A stretch of 64,000 nucleotides of DNA from Larkinella sp965227735 (GTDB lineage Bacteria; Bacteroidota; Bacteroidia; Cytophagales; Spirosomataceae). Shown here piece after piece: positions 16,336-25,630 of the stretch. The position numbers and the translations under genes were made by a program. The stretch covers positions 5,270,001 through 5,334,000 of the forward strand of contig NZ_OZ245776.1 of NCBI RefSeq assembly GCF_965227735.1. The letters run 5' to 3'. How positions within the stretch are numbered: the stretch's first letter is position 1; every line of letters begins with the position of its first letter. The notes under the pieces were generated by a model that was not told where the DNA came from, did not search any database, and saw only the letters and a program-made list of their open reading frames with translations.

Positions 16336-18414
16336 ATGAGAAAGTATCTCATTACGTTAGTACCGGTGCTGATGCTGAGTCTTCAGCCGGGTCCACAAGC
16401 AGGGATGTCAGCCGTACCGCTGCCCCCCCCAAGCGCTGATGATTTAAAACCGTCGGTATCGCAGGAACATGTTGAACAACTGGTCGCGCGTTTGCTGACG
16501 ACCCACCACTACCGCAAGGTGCGGCTGAACGACTCCCTGTCGTCGGTCGTTTTTGATAATTATCTCAAGGAACTGGACGGAAACAAAGCCTATTTTCTGG
16601 CTTCCGACGTCAATTCGTTCGAGAAATACCGCAACAACATTGATGATCAGTTGATCAATGGCGAATTAACGGCCGCCTACGATATCTATAATGTGTTCCG
16701 GAAACGCTACCAGGAGCGTAATAAATTTGTTCAGGAGAATTTCGTAAAACCGTTCGATTTCACGGTCGATGAAACCTTCAATACCGATCGCGAAAAAGCC
16801 AACTGGCCCAAAAGCATCGAAGAGCAAAACGACCTGTGGCGCAAACTGCTGAAAAACCAGTCGCTGGAACTGAAGCTGACCGGGAAAGCCGATACGTCGG
16901 TGGTCAACAGCATGAAGTCGCGGTATAAAAACCTCGATCGCTACATGAGCCGCATCAAGGCCGAAGACGTGTTTCAGATCTACATGAACTCGTTTGCCGA
17001 GTCGCTCGATCCGCACACCAACTACATGTCGCCCCGCTCGGCCGACCGTTTCAATCAGGAGATGAGTGCATCGCTGGAAGGCATTGGCGCTCTCCTGCAG
17101 GAAGATGGCGATTACATCAAGATTTCGGACATCGTTCCCGGTGGCCCGGCATTCAAAAGCAAACTGTTGACGAAAGGCGACAAGATCGTGGGCGTGGCCC
17201 AGGGCGAAGGCCAGGTCGTCAATATCGTCGGTTATCAGGTCGACGACGCCGTCAAACTGATCAAAGGCCCCAAAGGCACGACGGTTCGGCTGCAAATTCA
17301 GTCGAATGATGCCATCGCCGGTGCTCCCCCGAAAGAGATTCGGCTGGTGCGGGAAAAAATCAAGCTGGAAGAGCAACGGGCGAAGAAAGAAGTGATCGAG
17401 GTCACGCAGAACCAGAAGAAATACAAGCTGGGTGTTATTACCATCCCGGTTTTCTACCGCGATTTTGAAGGTGCCCGCAAACGCGAAGAAGGCTTTGCCA
17501 GCACAACCGGCGATGTTCAGAAGTTTTTGAATGAGCTGAAAGCTGAAAAAGTAGACGGCGTTGTGGTGGATTTGCGCGACAATGGCGGAGGCTCGCTGAC
17601 CGAGGCCATTACCTTGACCGGTTTGTTCATTTCGCGTGGACCGGTGGTGCAGGTGAAAGAAGCACAGGGCGATATTGAAGTACAGACCGATCCCGACCCG
17701 TCGATCATCTACGATGGTCCGCTGGCGGTGATGGTAAACCGCTTCAGTGCGTCGGCGTCGGAAATTTTTGCGGCTGCCATTCAGGATTACAAACGCGGGC
17801 TGATCGTTGGCAGCCAGACTTACGGGAAAGGCACCGTTCAGACGATGGTGGATTTGAACACCTGGCTGAAAGAATCGGAGAAAGTGGGACAGGTTAAAAT
17901 GACCATTGCCAAGTTCTACCGCATCAACGGCAGCAGCACCCAGCACAAAGGCGTAACGCCGGACATTGAACTGCCATCGGCGTTCAGCGCGGAAGAATAC
18001 GGTGAAAGCTCACAACCCAGCGCGTTGCCCTGGGATCAGATTGCTTCGGCCCGTTTTGACGTCACCCGCAGCCTGGACGACAAGATCATTGCCAAAATTC
18101 GTGAACGCTACGAACAGCGTTTGAAGTCGGATACGGACATGAAGCAGTTGATGGCTGATTTTGCCGAACTGAAACGCGCCAAAGAGAAAACCGTCGTCTC
18201 TCTCCAGGAGTCGAAACGCAAAAAGGAACGCGACGACGCGGAAAAACGCCGGAAGTCGATCAGTGCTTCAGCGGGTGAACCGGTGGCCACCAACGACTCG
18301 ACTACACCGGCCAAAGATCCGAAAGATGCCAAGGCACCGAAGAAGGATTTGTACCTGGACGAGTGTGGCAAGTTACTGGCCGACTACATTGCCTTTACGA
18401 AGAATCCGCAGTAA
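16336..18414 (+). CDS. Carboxy-terminal (tail-specific) processing protease, S41 family
   Basis: 692 residues with an N-terminal signal sequence, a long helical N-terminal domain (about 40-230), a PDZ domain (about 245-340, IVPGGPAFKSKLLTKGDKIVGV), the S41 protease core (about 390-560) and a charged C-terminal extension rich in Lys and Asp. The SASASE cluster (471-476) holds the nucleophile, most likely Ser473, and GKGTVQ holds the general base Lys498. This is the Prc/Tsp form, which trims or degrades periplasmic proteins from non-polar C-termini. Downstream of the FKBP gene on the same strand, ended by a strong terminator. Confidence 0.96.
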   Translation: MRKYLITLVPVLMLSLQPGPQAGMSAVPLPPPSADDLKPSVSQEHVEQLVARLLTTHHYRKVRLNDSLSSVVFDNYLKELDGNKAYFLASDVNSFEKYRNNIDDQLINGELTAAYDIYNVFRKRYQERNKFVQENFVKPFDFTVDETFNTDREKANWPKSIEEQNDLWRKLLKNQSLELKLTGKADTSVVNSMKSRYKNLDRYMSRIKAEDVFQIYMNSFAESLDPHTNYMSPRSADRFNQEMSASLEGIGALLQEDGDYIKISDIVPGGPAFKSKLLTKGDKIVGVAQGEGQVVNIVGYQVDDAVKLIKGPKGTTVRLQIQSNDAIAGAPPKEIRLVREKIKLEEQRAKKEVIEVTQNQKKYKLGVITIPVFYRDFEGARKREEGFASTTGDVQKFLNELKAEKVDGVVVDLRDNGGGSLTEAITLTGLFISRGPVVQVKEAQGDIEVQTDPDPSIIYDGPLAVMVNRFSASASEIFAAAIQDYKRGLIVGSQTYGKGTVQTMVDLNTWLKESEKVGQVKMTIAKFYRINGSSTQHKGVTPDIELPSAFSAEEYGESSQPSALPWDQIASARFDVTRSLDDKIIAKIRERYEQRLKSDTDMKQLMADFAELKRAKEKTVVSLQESKRKKERDDAEKRRKSISASAGEPVATNDSTTPAKDPKDAKAPKKDLYLDECGKLLADYIAFTKNPQ

Positions 18415-18434
18415 GGGCGTCTTCTCATTCTAGT

Positions 18435-18469
18435 AAAAAACCGTATGGATCAACTCCATACGGTTTTTT
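18435..18469. terminator. Bidirectional intrinsic terminator
   Basis: A perfect 15-bp stem (18435-18449 with 18455-18469) and a 5-base loop. The stem starts with six A and ends with six T, so it works on both strands: for the protease gene on plus and for the small secreted-protein gene on minus. Confidence 0.9.
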
Positions 18470-18563
18470 AATGCTGAAAGACGGCAGACCAGTTGCTATG
18501 AACGCCTATGACCCCGGATTGCTCCGGAGCCGTCGGCGTTTTTGGTGGAGGACAGGTAGTGCG

Positions 18564-18911
18564 TTAGATCAGGCGAATGCGAACCTTGGCCAGGTATTCC
18601 TGATTTTCGTTCGAGTTTGGCTCGGTCAAAAATACTTTTTTGCCCATCAACTGCTTAATCAGCGTGGCATTCAGGCCTTTGTTGTCACCGCTGGAGATCC
18701 GCAAATCGGCCAGCCGTTGTTCGCCATCGACCCGGAACTTGATGACGACGAAATCTTCGTTATCGAGCTGTTGCAAAATTTCCGGATACAAAACATAGGA
18801 GGCAATCTGCTGTTCCAGTGTTTGTTTGAGCGTAATTTTTTTCTGACCCGAAGCCCGTAAAGTGATTGCCAGGGCAAGGCAGAGTGTACTGATTATCAAG
18901 ACCGTTTTCAT
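18564..18911 (-). CDS. Small secreted protein with TonB-C-like fold, function unknown
   Basis: 115 residues with a signal peptide (VLIISTLCLALAITLRASG). The mature part, LEQQIASYVLYPEILQQ ... FVVIKFRVDGEQRLADLRISSGD, has the spacing of the TonB C-terminal domain family often found in small Bacteroidota proteins, but lacks the proline-rich stretch and transmembrane anchor of a true TonB. It therefore probably does not energise receptors. It stands alone, and the plus-strand gene upstream is divergent. Confidence 0.6.
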   Translation of the reverse strand: MKTVLIISTLCLALAITLRASGQKKITLKQTLEQQIASYVLYPEILQQLDNEDFVVIKFRVDGEQRLADLRISSGDNKGLNATLIKQLMGKKVFLTEPNSNENQEYLAKVRIRLI

Positions 18912-19004
18912 TAGTTTGTTGCGACTAGAATTGTATCAATGGTGTGGATATGTCAGATTCGACTTTACAAAGGTATTGTGGCCGGGGTAGCTCTTTTAGC
19001 GCAC

Positions 19005-19064
19005 AACTACGCAATTTAAAAATCGCGTAGTTTCCACGTACCCCTCTGCCGGAAGTGCGTAGTT
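19005..19064. promoter_or_regulatory. Three copies of an AACTACGC word in a divergent promoter region
   Basis: In the gene-free gap 18912-19219, AACTACGC (19005-19012) faces GCGTAGTT (19025-19032), making an 8-bp inverted repeat, and a third GCGTAGTT follows at 19057-19064. Spacing from first to second is 20 bp and from second to third 32 bp, about two and three helical turns. It could be an operator shared by the two divergent genes. Confidence 0.4.
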
Positions 19065-19219
19065 ACCCTTTCATCATTCATTGTATACTATTTGATCGAT
19101 AAATGCGGAAGAAAAGTAGATGTTTTGGTGATTTAGTTTGATATTCTTTGGTATAAGTACGGAAATGGCAATTTTATTTATACCTTGTTGTACGAACGCC
19201 ATATTCCCTCCTGAATAGA

Positions 19220-20533
19220 ATGTCTACCCGCCGTACTTTTTTCCGCCAACTGGGCGCAGCAGCCGCGACGCCCCTCGTTTTGCCTGATTTTCTGACTGAA
19301 TCGACCCGCACGGCTTTTCAGCGACTTCAGAAACCGGGAAGCCCGCAGCAGATTGCGCAGGACGAAGACTACTGGTCGTGGATCAAAGCCGAGTATACGG
19401 TTTCGCCCAACATTCTGAACCTGAACAATGGCGGGGTCAGTCCGCAGCCGAAAACGGTTCAGGACGCCCACATCCGGTTTTATCAGTATTGCAACGAAGC
19501 CCCCAGCTATTACATGTGGCGGATTCTGGATCAGGGCCGGGAGTCGCTGCGGGCCAAACTGGCCGATCTGGCGGGATGCTCACCGGACGAACTAGCCATC
19601 AACCGCAATGCGACGGAAGGCCTGAACACCATTATTTTCGGGCTGACGCTGAAACCGGGCGACGAAGTCGTGCTGGCGAAGCAGGATTATCCGAATATGA
19701 TGAATGCCTGGAAACAGCGGGAAAAACGCGATGGCATCAAACTCGTCTGGCTCGACCTGAAACTGCCTTCCGAAAATGACGATGAACTGGTGAGGCAGTA
19801 CGCCAGCGCCATTACCAGCAAAACCAAAGTGGTTCATGTCACCCACGTCGTCAATTGGACCGGGCAGATCATGCCGGTTCGGAAGATTGCCGATCTGGCG
19901 CACAAGCAGGGCATTGAAGTCATCTGCGACGGCGCCCACAGCTTTGCCCACCTCGACTACAAAATCCCGGAACTGGGTTGCGATTATTACGCGACCAGCC
20001 TGCACAAATGGCTCTCTGCGCCCTTCGGCAGCGGCATGATGTATATTCGGAAGGAGAAAATCAAAAACGTCTGGGCGTTGTTGTCCAGTCCTGAGCCCGA
20101 CGGCCCGGACATCCGGAAATTCGAGTCGCTCGGAACGCGTTCGTTTGCCGCCGAAATGGCCATTGGTACGGCGGTCGATTTTCAACTGGGTATCGGAGCG
20201 GCCCGGAAGTTTGCGCGTCTGCATTACCTGAAAAACTATTGGGCCGAGAAAGTAAAAGATATTTCGGGCGTTAAACTATTCACCTCGCTCAAGCCGGAAT
20301 TTGCCGGTGCCCTGGCCGTTGTAGGCATCAGCGGAATGGCTAGCCCCGAACTGGAGAAACAGCTTCTGGAAACGTATAAAATCCATACGGTACCCATTGT
20401 CCTCGGACCCGTCGACGGGGTTCGCGTGACGCCCCACGTCTACACGACGCCCAAAGACCTCGACCGGCTGGTGGTGGCCATTACGGAACTGGCGGGAAAA
20501 CAAAATCTGGCAACGAAACAAAAGAAGAGTTGA
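19220..20533 (+). CDS. PLP-dependent aminotransferase class V-like enzyme, exported
   Basis: 437 residues. The start MSTRRTFFRQLGAAAATPLVLPDF has the look of a Tat signal (RRTFF). The fold is that of the isopenicillin N epimerase/cysteine desulfurase group: INRNATEGLNTIIFGL (PLP phosphate site), VHVTHVVNWTGQIMPV, EVICDGAHSFAHLDY (Asp to the pyridine ring), and SLHKW with Lys263 as the likely Schiff-base lysine. Such exported relatives are common in Cytophagales and their substrates are unknown; desulfuration, epimerisation or transamination are all possible. Confidence 0.88.
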   Translation: MSTRRTFFRQLGAAAATPLVLPDFLTESTRTAFQRLQKPGSPQQIAQDEDYWSWIKAEYTVSPNILNLNNGGVSPQPKTVQDAHIRFYQYCNEAPSYYMWRILDQGRESLRAKLADLAGCSPDELAINRNATEGLNTIIFGLTLKPGDEVVLAKQDYPNMMNAWKQREKRDGIKLVWLDLKLPSENDDELVRQYASAITSKTKVVHVTHVVNWTGQIMPVRKIADLAHKQGIEVICDGAHSFAHLDYKIPELGCDYYATSLHKWLSAPFGSGMMYIRKEKIKNVWALLSSPEPDGPDIRKFESLGTRSFAAEMAIGTAVDFQLGIGAARKFARLHYLKNYWAEKVKDISGVKLFTSLKPEFAGALAVVGISGMASPELEKQLLETYKIHTVPIVLGPVDGVRVTPHVYTTPKDLDRLVVAITELAGKQNLATKQKKS

Positions 20534-20586
20534 TCCTTTATCTTTGCTGGCGGTATTGCTTTGGTGTAACAAGTAACTAAACCGCC

Positions 20587-20964
20587 ATGATGAAGATAGT
20601 AAGCACACTGTTCTTTTTGTTTGTACTCACGACGAATGCAACGGCCCAACTGATGGTTAACCGGGTCGATGTCAATAGCCTGGATATTCAGTATTGCCAA
20701 CTGGTAGGTGAATACCGTAATTGGGGAGGTAAAGCCACCATTTATCTCGACTACGGACAAGACAATTTCCAGCGGGTTGCCTATTGGGAATTACGCCGGA
20801 TCGATTCGTTGGGGAAATACACCGAGCGTTTCAATACGGTTATGCAGGCTGTCAACTACGTCGAAAAAGCGGGCTGGGAGGTGGTTTCATTCCAGGTAAC
20901 ACACGCTACGAGCGGTTCATACGACCAGTTCATTTACTTAATGCGGAAAAAACAGCGGCCGTAA
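20587..20964 (+). CDS. Small secreted protein, function unknown
   Basis: 125 residues with a signal peptide (MMKIVSTLFFLFVLTTNATAQ). The C-terminal part VEKAGWEVVSFQVTHAT ... FIYLMRKK resembles the short DUF4177-type fold, in which a Gly-Trp-Glu turn is followed by a strand, but I would not assign a family firmly. It follows the PLP enzyme by 53 bp on the same strand and may share its transcript. Confidence 0.6.
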   Translation: MMKIVSTLFFLFVLTTNATAQLMVNRVDVNSLDIQYCQLVGEYRNWGGKATIYLDYGQDNFQRVAYWELRRIDSLGKYTERFNTVMQAVNYVEKAGWEVVSFQVTHATSGSYDQFIYLMRKKQRP

Positions 20965-21075
20965 GCACGTATCCTCCTGACTTTTCCCTCTTCGGCCCAT
21001 TTTTGCATCCGTTCACCCCAATTCTCCCACGCATTGCCATTCCCGGCCTAGTTTTGTTGAAAAAACAAATCAGTT

Positions 21076-22611
21076 ATGCGGGAATTAGCGGGTATCCGAC
21101 GTTTTGAGTTGTGGTTCGCCGGGGGAGCGATCTTCATTTACGTCGTCCGAAGACTTTTGGAAGAAGCGAACCGAATTGACTGGATGATTGAGGTGGTTGA
21201 ACAAAACCGGGTTTCTTCGGCTACCATCTGGCGCGATCTGGCAGGGTATAACCACATCCTCAACAACAATTTTCCGCTAATTGCCGGTGCTACGCTTTTT
21301 GGGGCGGCCTGGTATGTTTTCCATTACCTCACCCTCCCGAACTGGAACAGCAAAGAAGATGATGAAAAAATCCGGTTGTATGCCGGTCTGAGTGTTTTGT
21401 TGGTTGTGAGCAGCGTGGCTATTTATTACGTTGCCAAACTTCAGGTTCATTACCGGCAGAACGACGCCGGGACCACGATTGGCCTGAAAGTCTATTCGTT
21501 ATACCGGAAACGGAATGTGCTGGCCGATGCCATCGGAATGGGGATTTTCATCGTTGGGTATGAATTGCTCTGCCAGTTGGGATACTACCTAAATCGAAAA
21601 GCCCGCCAGGATTTCCGGTTTATCAGTTATCTGATCTGGGTGCCGTTATACACTTTCCTGACGGTTTTTGTGCTGGGCGGAAACCTGCCCGAAAAACTCT
21701 GGCAAAGTCCCGTGTTCGAAATACTGCTTACGCTGGCCATCCCGATTCAGGTGTATATTCTGCAGGCTTATATCTATACGTCACTGCTGCCGTATATCCG
21801 AAGCTATCGCACGACCGAGTTTCTGGGTCGTTTGTTGGCCGGTTTGCTGATCTGGTTTCTGCTCAGTGCGATGCTCTGGGGCGCCCGCACCTATTTCAGG
21901 TTTCCCAATTCAGGGCTGAACAACACGCTATCGATACTGACGCTTTTTTGCGCGGTTATCATTGCCCTGCTGCGCCGGACCTCGGTCAAAGAGAAGGTCG
22001 CACTCCAAACGCAGGTTTCCCACACCTCCGCCGAACTGGCGGGCCTGCAATCCCAGATCAATCCGCATTTTTTGTTCAACGCCCTTAACAGTTTGTATGC
22101 CACGGCTTTGAAAGAAAACAGCGAAAAAACCGCCGACGGGATCCAGAAGCTGGGCGACATGATGCGGTTTATGTTGCAGGAGAACAACCGGGATCGGATT
22201 TCGCTGGAAAAAGAAGTGGAATATTTGCGTAATTACATCGAACTCCAGCGGATGCGGCTGGACGAATCGCACGGAATCGAAATCAGGGTAACGATTCAGG
22301 AACCGGAGCGGGATGTGTCCATTGCGCCGATGATGCTGATTCCGTTCGTTGAAAATGCCTTCAAACACGGGATTAGTCTGCGTAAACCGTCCTGGATTTT
22401 TGTTACCTTGACCCTCGATCCCGCAACGATTTACTTTAAAGTCCACAATTCACGCCATCCCGGACTGGTTAATGACCCGGAAAGGGAGCATACCGGCATT
22501 GGTCTGGAAAACGTCAGCAAACGGCTGGAGTTGATTTATCCCGGACGGCATACGCTGGCCATTCAGGCGTCGGAGCAGGACTATTTTGTCGCTTTAACGA
22601 TTCGCTATTGA
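21076..22611 (+). CDS. LytS-type sensor histidine kinase
   Basis: 511 residues. The N-terminal 300 residues hold about seven hydrophobic helices with short loops, a membrane sensor of no family I recognise. A short coiled coil leads to the His_kinase (LytS/YehU) domain: LQSQINPHFLFNALNSL with phospho-acceptor His331, then the ATPase part with N box PFVENAFKHGI and G box HTGIGLENVSKRL. It stops exactly one base before the ATG of the LytTR regulator, so the two are co-translated partners. Confidence 0.95.
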   Translation: MRELAGIRRFELWFAGGAIFIYVVRRLLEEANRIDWMIEVVEQNRVSSATIWRDLAGYNHILNNNFPLIAGATLFGAAWYVFHYLTLPNWNSKEDDEKIRLYAGLSVLLVVSSVAIYYVAKLQVHYRQNDAGTTIGLKVYSLYRKRNVLADAIGMGIFIVGYELLCQLGYYLNRKARQDFRFISYLIWVPLYTFLTVFVLGGNLPEKLWQSPVFEILLTLAIPIQVYILQAYIYTSLLPYIRSYRTTEFLGRLLAGLLIWFLLSAMLWGARTYFRFPNSGLNNTLSILTLFCAVIIALLRRTSVKEKVALQTQVSHTSAELAGLQSQINPHFLFNALNSLYATALKENSEKTADGIQKLGDMMRFMLQENNRDRISLEKEVEYLRNYIELQRMRLDESHGIEIRVTIQEPERDVSIAPMMLIPFVENAFKHGISLRKPSWIFVTLTLDPATIYFKVHNSRHPGLVNDPEREHTGIGLENVSKRLELIYPGRHTLAIQASEQDYFVALTIRY

Positions 22612-23301
22612 ATGTTAACCGCCATTGCCATCGACGACGAACCGCAGGCTTTAGAAGTCGTCCGGCTACATGCCGCCAAAGTGCCGTTTCTCGATTTAAA
22701 AGCGAGTTTTACGGATGCGTTTGAAGCAATTCCGTATCTCCAAAAGAACAAAATCGACCTGATCTTTCTGGATATAAAAATGCCCGATATTTCGGGGATC
22801 GAGTTTGTTCGCTGCCTGCAAACCGTGCCGATGGTGGTTTTTACAACGGCTTATTCCGACTACGCCGTTCAGGGGTTTGAACTGGATGCGATCGACTATC
22901 TGCTGAAACCGTTTCCGTTGGCCCGTTTTCTGAAAGCGTGTAACAAAGCGCTGGATTACAAGAATTTGCGGGATAGCGAGGTCGAAGCGTTTATTTTTGT
23001 CAAAACCGGCTACGAGGAAGAAAAGGTCTGGCTGGATGATATTTTATACCTGGAATCCGACGGGAATTATGTCACGTTCGTCCTGAAAAACCGCAAGGTC
23101 CTGAGTCGGCAGACTTTGTCGGATATTCCCCGAATTTTGCCGGAAAGTCAATTTGTTCGCGTACACCGATCCTACAGTGTTTCGCTCCGGAAAATCGAGA
23201 AAATTGCCAGGAACGAAATCACCATCGCCGGTTTTAAAATTCCCGTTGGTGCTTCGTATGAAGATAAACTAACCGAAATTAAAGCCCGGCTTTTGAAATA
23301 G
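22612..23301 (+). CDS. LytTR-family response regulator, partner of the upstream kinase
   Basis: 229 residues. The receiver has DDE at 8-10, phospho-acceptor Asp54 in LIFLDIKMPDISG, Thr in VVFTTAYSDYAVQGF and Lys in YLLKPFP. The LytTR domain (about 130-229) carries DDILYLESDGNYVTF and VRVHRSYSVSLRKIEKI. The kinase stop TGA and this ATG abut (TGAATG), so translation is coupled. Together they form a two-component system whose signal is not known. Confidence 0.96.
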   Translation: MLTAIAIDDEPQALEVVRLHAAKVPFLDLKASFTDAFEAIPYLQKNKIDLIFLDIKMPDISGIEFVRCLQTVPMVVFTTAYSDYAVQGFELDAIDYLLKPFPLARFLKACNKALDYKNLRDSEVEAFIFVKTGYEEEKVWLDDILYLESDGNYVTFVLKNRKVLSRQTLSDIPRILPESQFVRVHRSYSVSLRKIEKIARNEITIAGFKIPVGASYEDKLTEIKARLLK

Positions 23302-23307
23302 AATCAC

Positions 23308-23724
23308 TCATTCCTTCCAGTCAAACCGGATCACCTGCTCCAGATCCGGGTGCAGGCTGAGGGCTACGGGGCAGGTGTGGGCGGTATGCTCCATTTTGGC
23401 CCGAAATGCTTCCGTATGCGCTTCCGACGGTGGCATCATGATGTCGACTTCAATGCGGACAATCCGCCGGGGGGCGTCTTTTGACATCACTTTCGTAATC
23501 GACAATTCGCCGTTGGTCAGTTCGATGCCGTCGCGCCGGGCCACAATTCCCATCGTGGTGATGATGCAACTTCCCAGTGAGGTTGCCGTCAGATCGGTCG
23601 GTGAAAAGGCCTCGCCTTTGCCGGTATTGTCGGTGGGGGCGTCGGTCAGAATTCGGGTGCCGGACTGGAGGTGAACCGCTTCCGTCCGCAAGTCTCCTAA
23701 GTAGGTTGTTTGTACCGTGGGCAT
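23308..23724 (-). CDS. OsmC/Ohr-family peroxiredoxin-like protein
   Basis: 138 residues, full length. It has the two catalytic cysteines of the family: Cys53 in ATSLGSCIITTMGI and Cys118 in HTAHTCPVALSLHP. OsmC proteins reduce organic hydroperoxides and fatty acid peroxides in the cytoplasm. It converges on the response regulator gene with 6 bp between. The insertion sequence begins 38 bp upstream of its start codon, so its native promoter has probably been separated from the gene. Confidence 0.93.
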   Translation of the reverse strand: MPTVQTTYLGDLRTEAVHLQSGTRILTDAPTDNTGKGEAFSPTDLTATSLGSCIITTMGIVARRDGIELTNGELSITKVMSKDAPRRIVRIEVDIMMPPSEAHTEAFRAKMEHTAHTCPVALSLHPDLEQVIRFDWKE

Positions 23725-23762
23725 AATCCAAAAACTAAAATCCTGTTTGTGTACAACTATAA

Positions 23763-24712
23763 ATGCGAATCAAGAGTTGAATTAGACTAAAATGGACAAA
23801 CGCAGTCTGAGATGTAAGTTTGTAGAATGCTACAACTACAACTTATTGCTCTCTACGACTACGTTTGCCGGTGCTATGATAGGCACTTGTGCTTACATTT
23901 CCAACGGCAAAGTAATAATCGACAACCCGATTTTACTGACCAGGAACTGATAACGATTTATCTGTTTGGGCTGCTTAAACAACGCTACACCATGCGACAG
24001 AGTTATGATTACATCGTGGATCACTGGCTGGATTGGTTTCCTAAACTACCCTCTTATCAAGCCTTCAACTACCGACTCAATCAAGTGAGCTGGCAATTCG
24101 AGGTATTGATCGATGAGCTAGTTCATCAGTTGCAGACCCGACCTTGTCATCACCACATTAGCCTGGTCGATTCCCTGCCGATCATTGTCTCCAAACGGCC
24201 TTATCAAGCTAAAGTAGCTCGGGACTGGGCCGATAAAGGATTCTGCGCGACTAAAAAGCTGTACTACCACGGCCTTAAACTGCACTTTGTGGGCTTTGAT
24301 CGCCGGGAGACGATTCCTTTGCCGGAGCATTTTTACTTTACTCCCGCATCGGCCAATGACCTGACGGTTCTCAAACAGACCACGTTGCCCTATGTAGAGC
24401 AACGGATCCTGGTCGGAGACAAAATCTATGCTTCGGCCCCTTTGCAAGCGCAGCTTTGTCAGCAGCAGGTCGAAATGGTGACGCCCATTAAACTTAAAAA
24501 GGGTCAAAAACGGCTGGATGCCGCCGACCAGCTTTATTCGAGTTATGTCAGTTCGATCCGTCAGCCGGTGGAATCGTTCTTTAATTGGCTAATTGAAAAA
24601 ACTCACATCCAAACGGCTTCCAAAGTTCGTTCTCAGAAAGGGTTGCTACTGCACTGTCTGGGTAGGCTGGCCGCAGGGCTGTACATGATGGCTTTCATCT
24701 CTTGATTCGCAT
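23763..24712 (+). mobile_element. IS982-family insertion sequence, complete
   Basis: A 950-bp element. ATGCGAATCAAGAG (23763-23776) is mirrored exactly by CTCTTGATTCGCAT (24699-24712), and the match continues imperfectly inward. TATAA stands just outside both ends (23758-23762 and 24713-24717), a likely 5-bp target duplication, though in this AT-rich target the exact boundary may shift by a base or two. One intact transposase gene lies inside. Intact ends and frame suggest a recent or still active insertion. Confidence 0.9.
23827..24705 (+). CDS. IS982-family transposase
   Basis: 292 residues, usual for the family. DDE residues are in place: Asp115 in LVDSLP, Asp198 in LVGDKIY and Glu249 in RQPVESFFNWLIEKT. 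The N-terminal part FTDQELITIYLFGLLKQRY and SYQAFNYRLNQ match IS982 transposases. The frame is intact with a stop 7 bp before the right inverted repeat core ends. It should catalyse cut-and-paste movement of the element. Confidence 0.95.
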   Translation: MLQLQLIALYDYVCRCYDRHLCLHFQRQSNNRQPDFTDQELITIYLFGLLKQRYTMRQSYDYIVDHWLDWFPKLPSYQAFNYRLNQVSWQFEVLIDELVHQLQTRPCHHHISLVDSLPIIVSKRPYQAKVARDWADKGFCATKKLYYHGLKLHFVGFDRRETIPLPEHFYFTPASANDLTVLKQTTLPYVEQRILVGDKIYASAPLQAQLCQQQVEMVTPIKLKKGQKRLDAADQLYSSYVSSIRQPVESFFNWLIEKTHIQTASKVRSQKGLLLHCLGRLAAGLYMMAFIS

Positions 24713-24879
24713 TATAAATTGAAAAATATAAATTACTTCACGCAACCATCCAATGACTCAGACCGTTACTCAATAGAACGAGGGAGTTACAAGAGACGCG
24801 CAGTTTGATGTCGGCGATAATTTCGTAGTGTCAAAGTAAACTGTTATTTTTATCCTTACAAAAGTTTTCCATTACGACC

Positions 24880-25623
24880 GTGTCACGAGTTTTACCGATA
24901 GTGTCCATCTTAGGCCTGTTGCTAAGCGTTTGCCGCGCGCAGGCTCAGACTGCCGATACCGACGAGGATAAGTATACGACCGTTACCACCTACGGTGTAA
25001 CGACCAATACGAACTCCGGCATTTTAGGCGGTTTTGTTTTCCGGCATTCCAAAGCGTTGCCGAACCTGTTTCAGGGAAAACGGCAGTTTCGGTATATGGC
25101 CCTGGAAATTGTCAATGTGAAGCATCCGAAAGAAGTGCAGTCGCAGACGCCGTATTCGGGAGCGCGGTATGTATATAACAAGCAAAACTACCTGTTCGTC
25201 GTTCGGCCGCAGTATGGTCGCGAAATATCGCTCTTCACCCGGACTGCCGACGAAGGCATTGCGATCAACGGCATTATTGCCGTTGGGCCTTCCATTGGCG
25301 TCATCAAGCCCTATTACGTGCAGTATACGACCCGTCCGGGGCAGGTCGATACCCGTCCGTTCGACCCCAGTTTGCAACCCGAGCTGATCGTCGGTGCCGG
25401 GAGCTTTTTTCAGGGATTTGACAAGTCGAAACTAACCCTGGGTCTGAATTTCAAAGCCGCCGTAGCTTTTGAACTGAGTGCATTTCGGAACAACATGACG
25501 GGGCTGGAAATTGGTTTTCTGGCTGAGGCATTCCCCAAAGAAGTGGTGATTATGAATGCTACCAACAACCGCAGCGTGTATACTTCCGGCTTTGTAACGC
25601 TGTTTTTTGGGAACAAGAAATAG
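24880..25623 (+). CDS. Secreted, probably outer-membrane beta-rich protein of unknown function
   Basis: 247 residues from a GTG start at 24880, chosen because it gives a clean signal peptide (RVLPIVSILGLLLSVCRAQAQ). The mature chain is made of alternating strands with aromatic girdle residues and ends VYTSGFVTLFFGNKK, with a terminal aromatic strand as in outer membrane barrels. It resembles conserved Cytophagales proteins without named function. No partner gene adjoins: upstream is the insertion sequence, downstream a long hairpin and lipA. Confidence 0.65.
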   Translation: MSRVLPIVSILGLLLSVCRAQAQTADTDEDKYTTVTTYGVTTNTNSGILGGFVFRHSKALPNLFQGKRQFRYMALEIVNVKHPKEVQSQTPYSGARYVYNKQNYLFVVRPQYGREISLFTRTADEGIAINGIIAVGPSIGVIKPYYVQYTTRPGQVDTRPFDPSLQPELIVGAGSFFQGFDKSKLTLGLNFKAAVAFELSAFRNNMTGLEIGFLAEAFPKEVVIMNATNNRSVYTSGFVTLFFGNKK

Positions 25624-25630
25624 AATTTAC

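Noticed and set aside
16666..17946. 426-codon minus-strand frame
   Set aside because: Lies wholly within the tail-specific protease gene on the opposite strand; composition rich in His, Phe and Arg as expected of a shadow.
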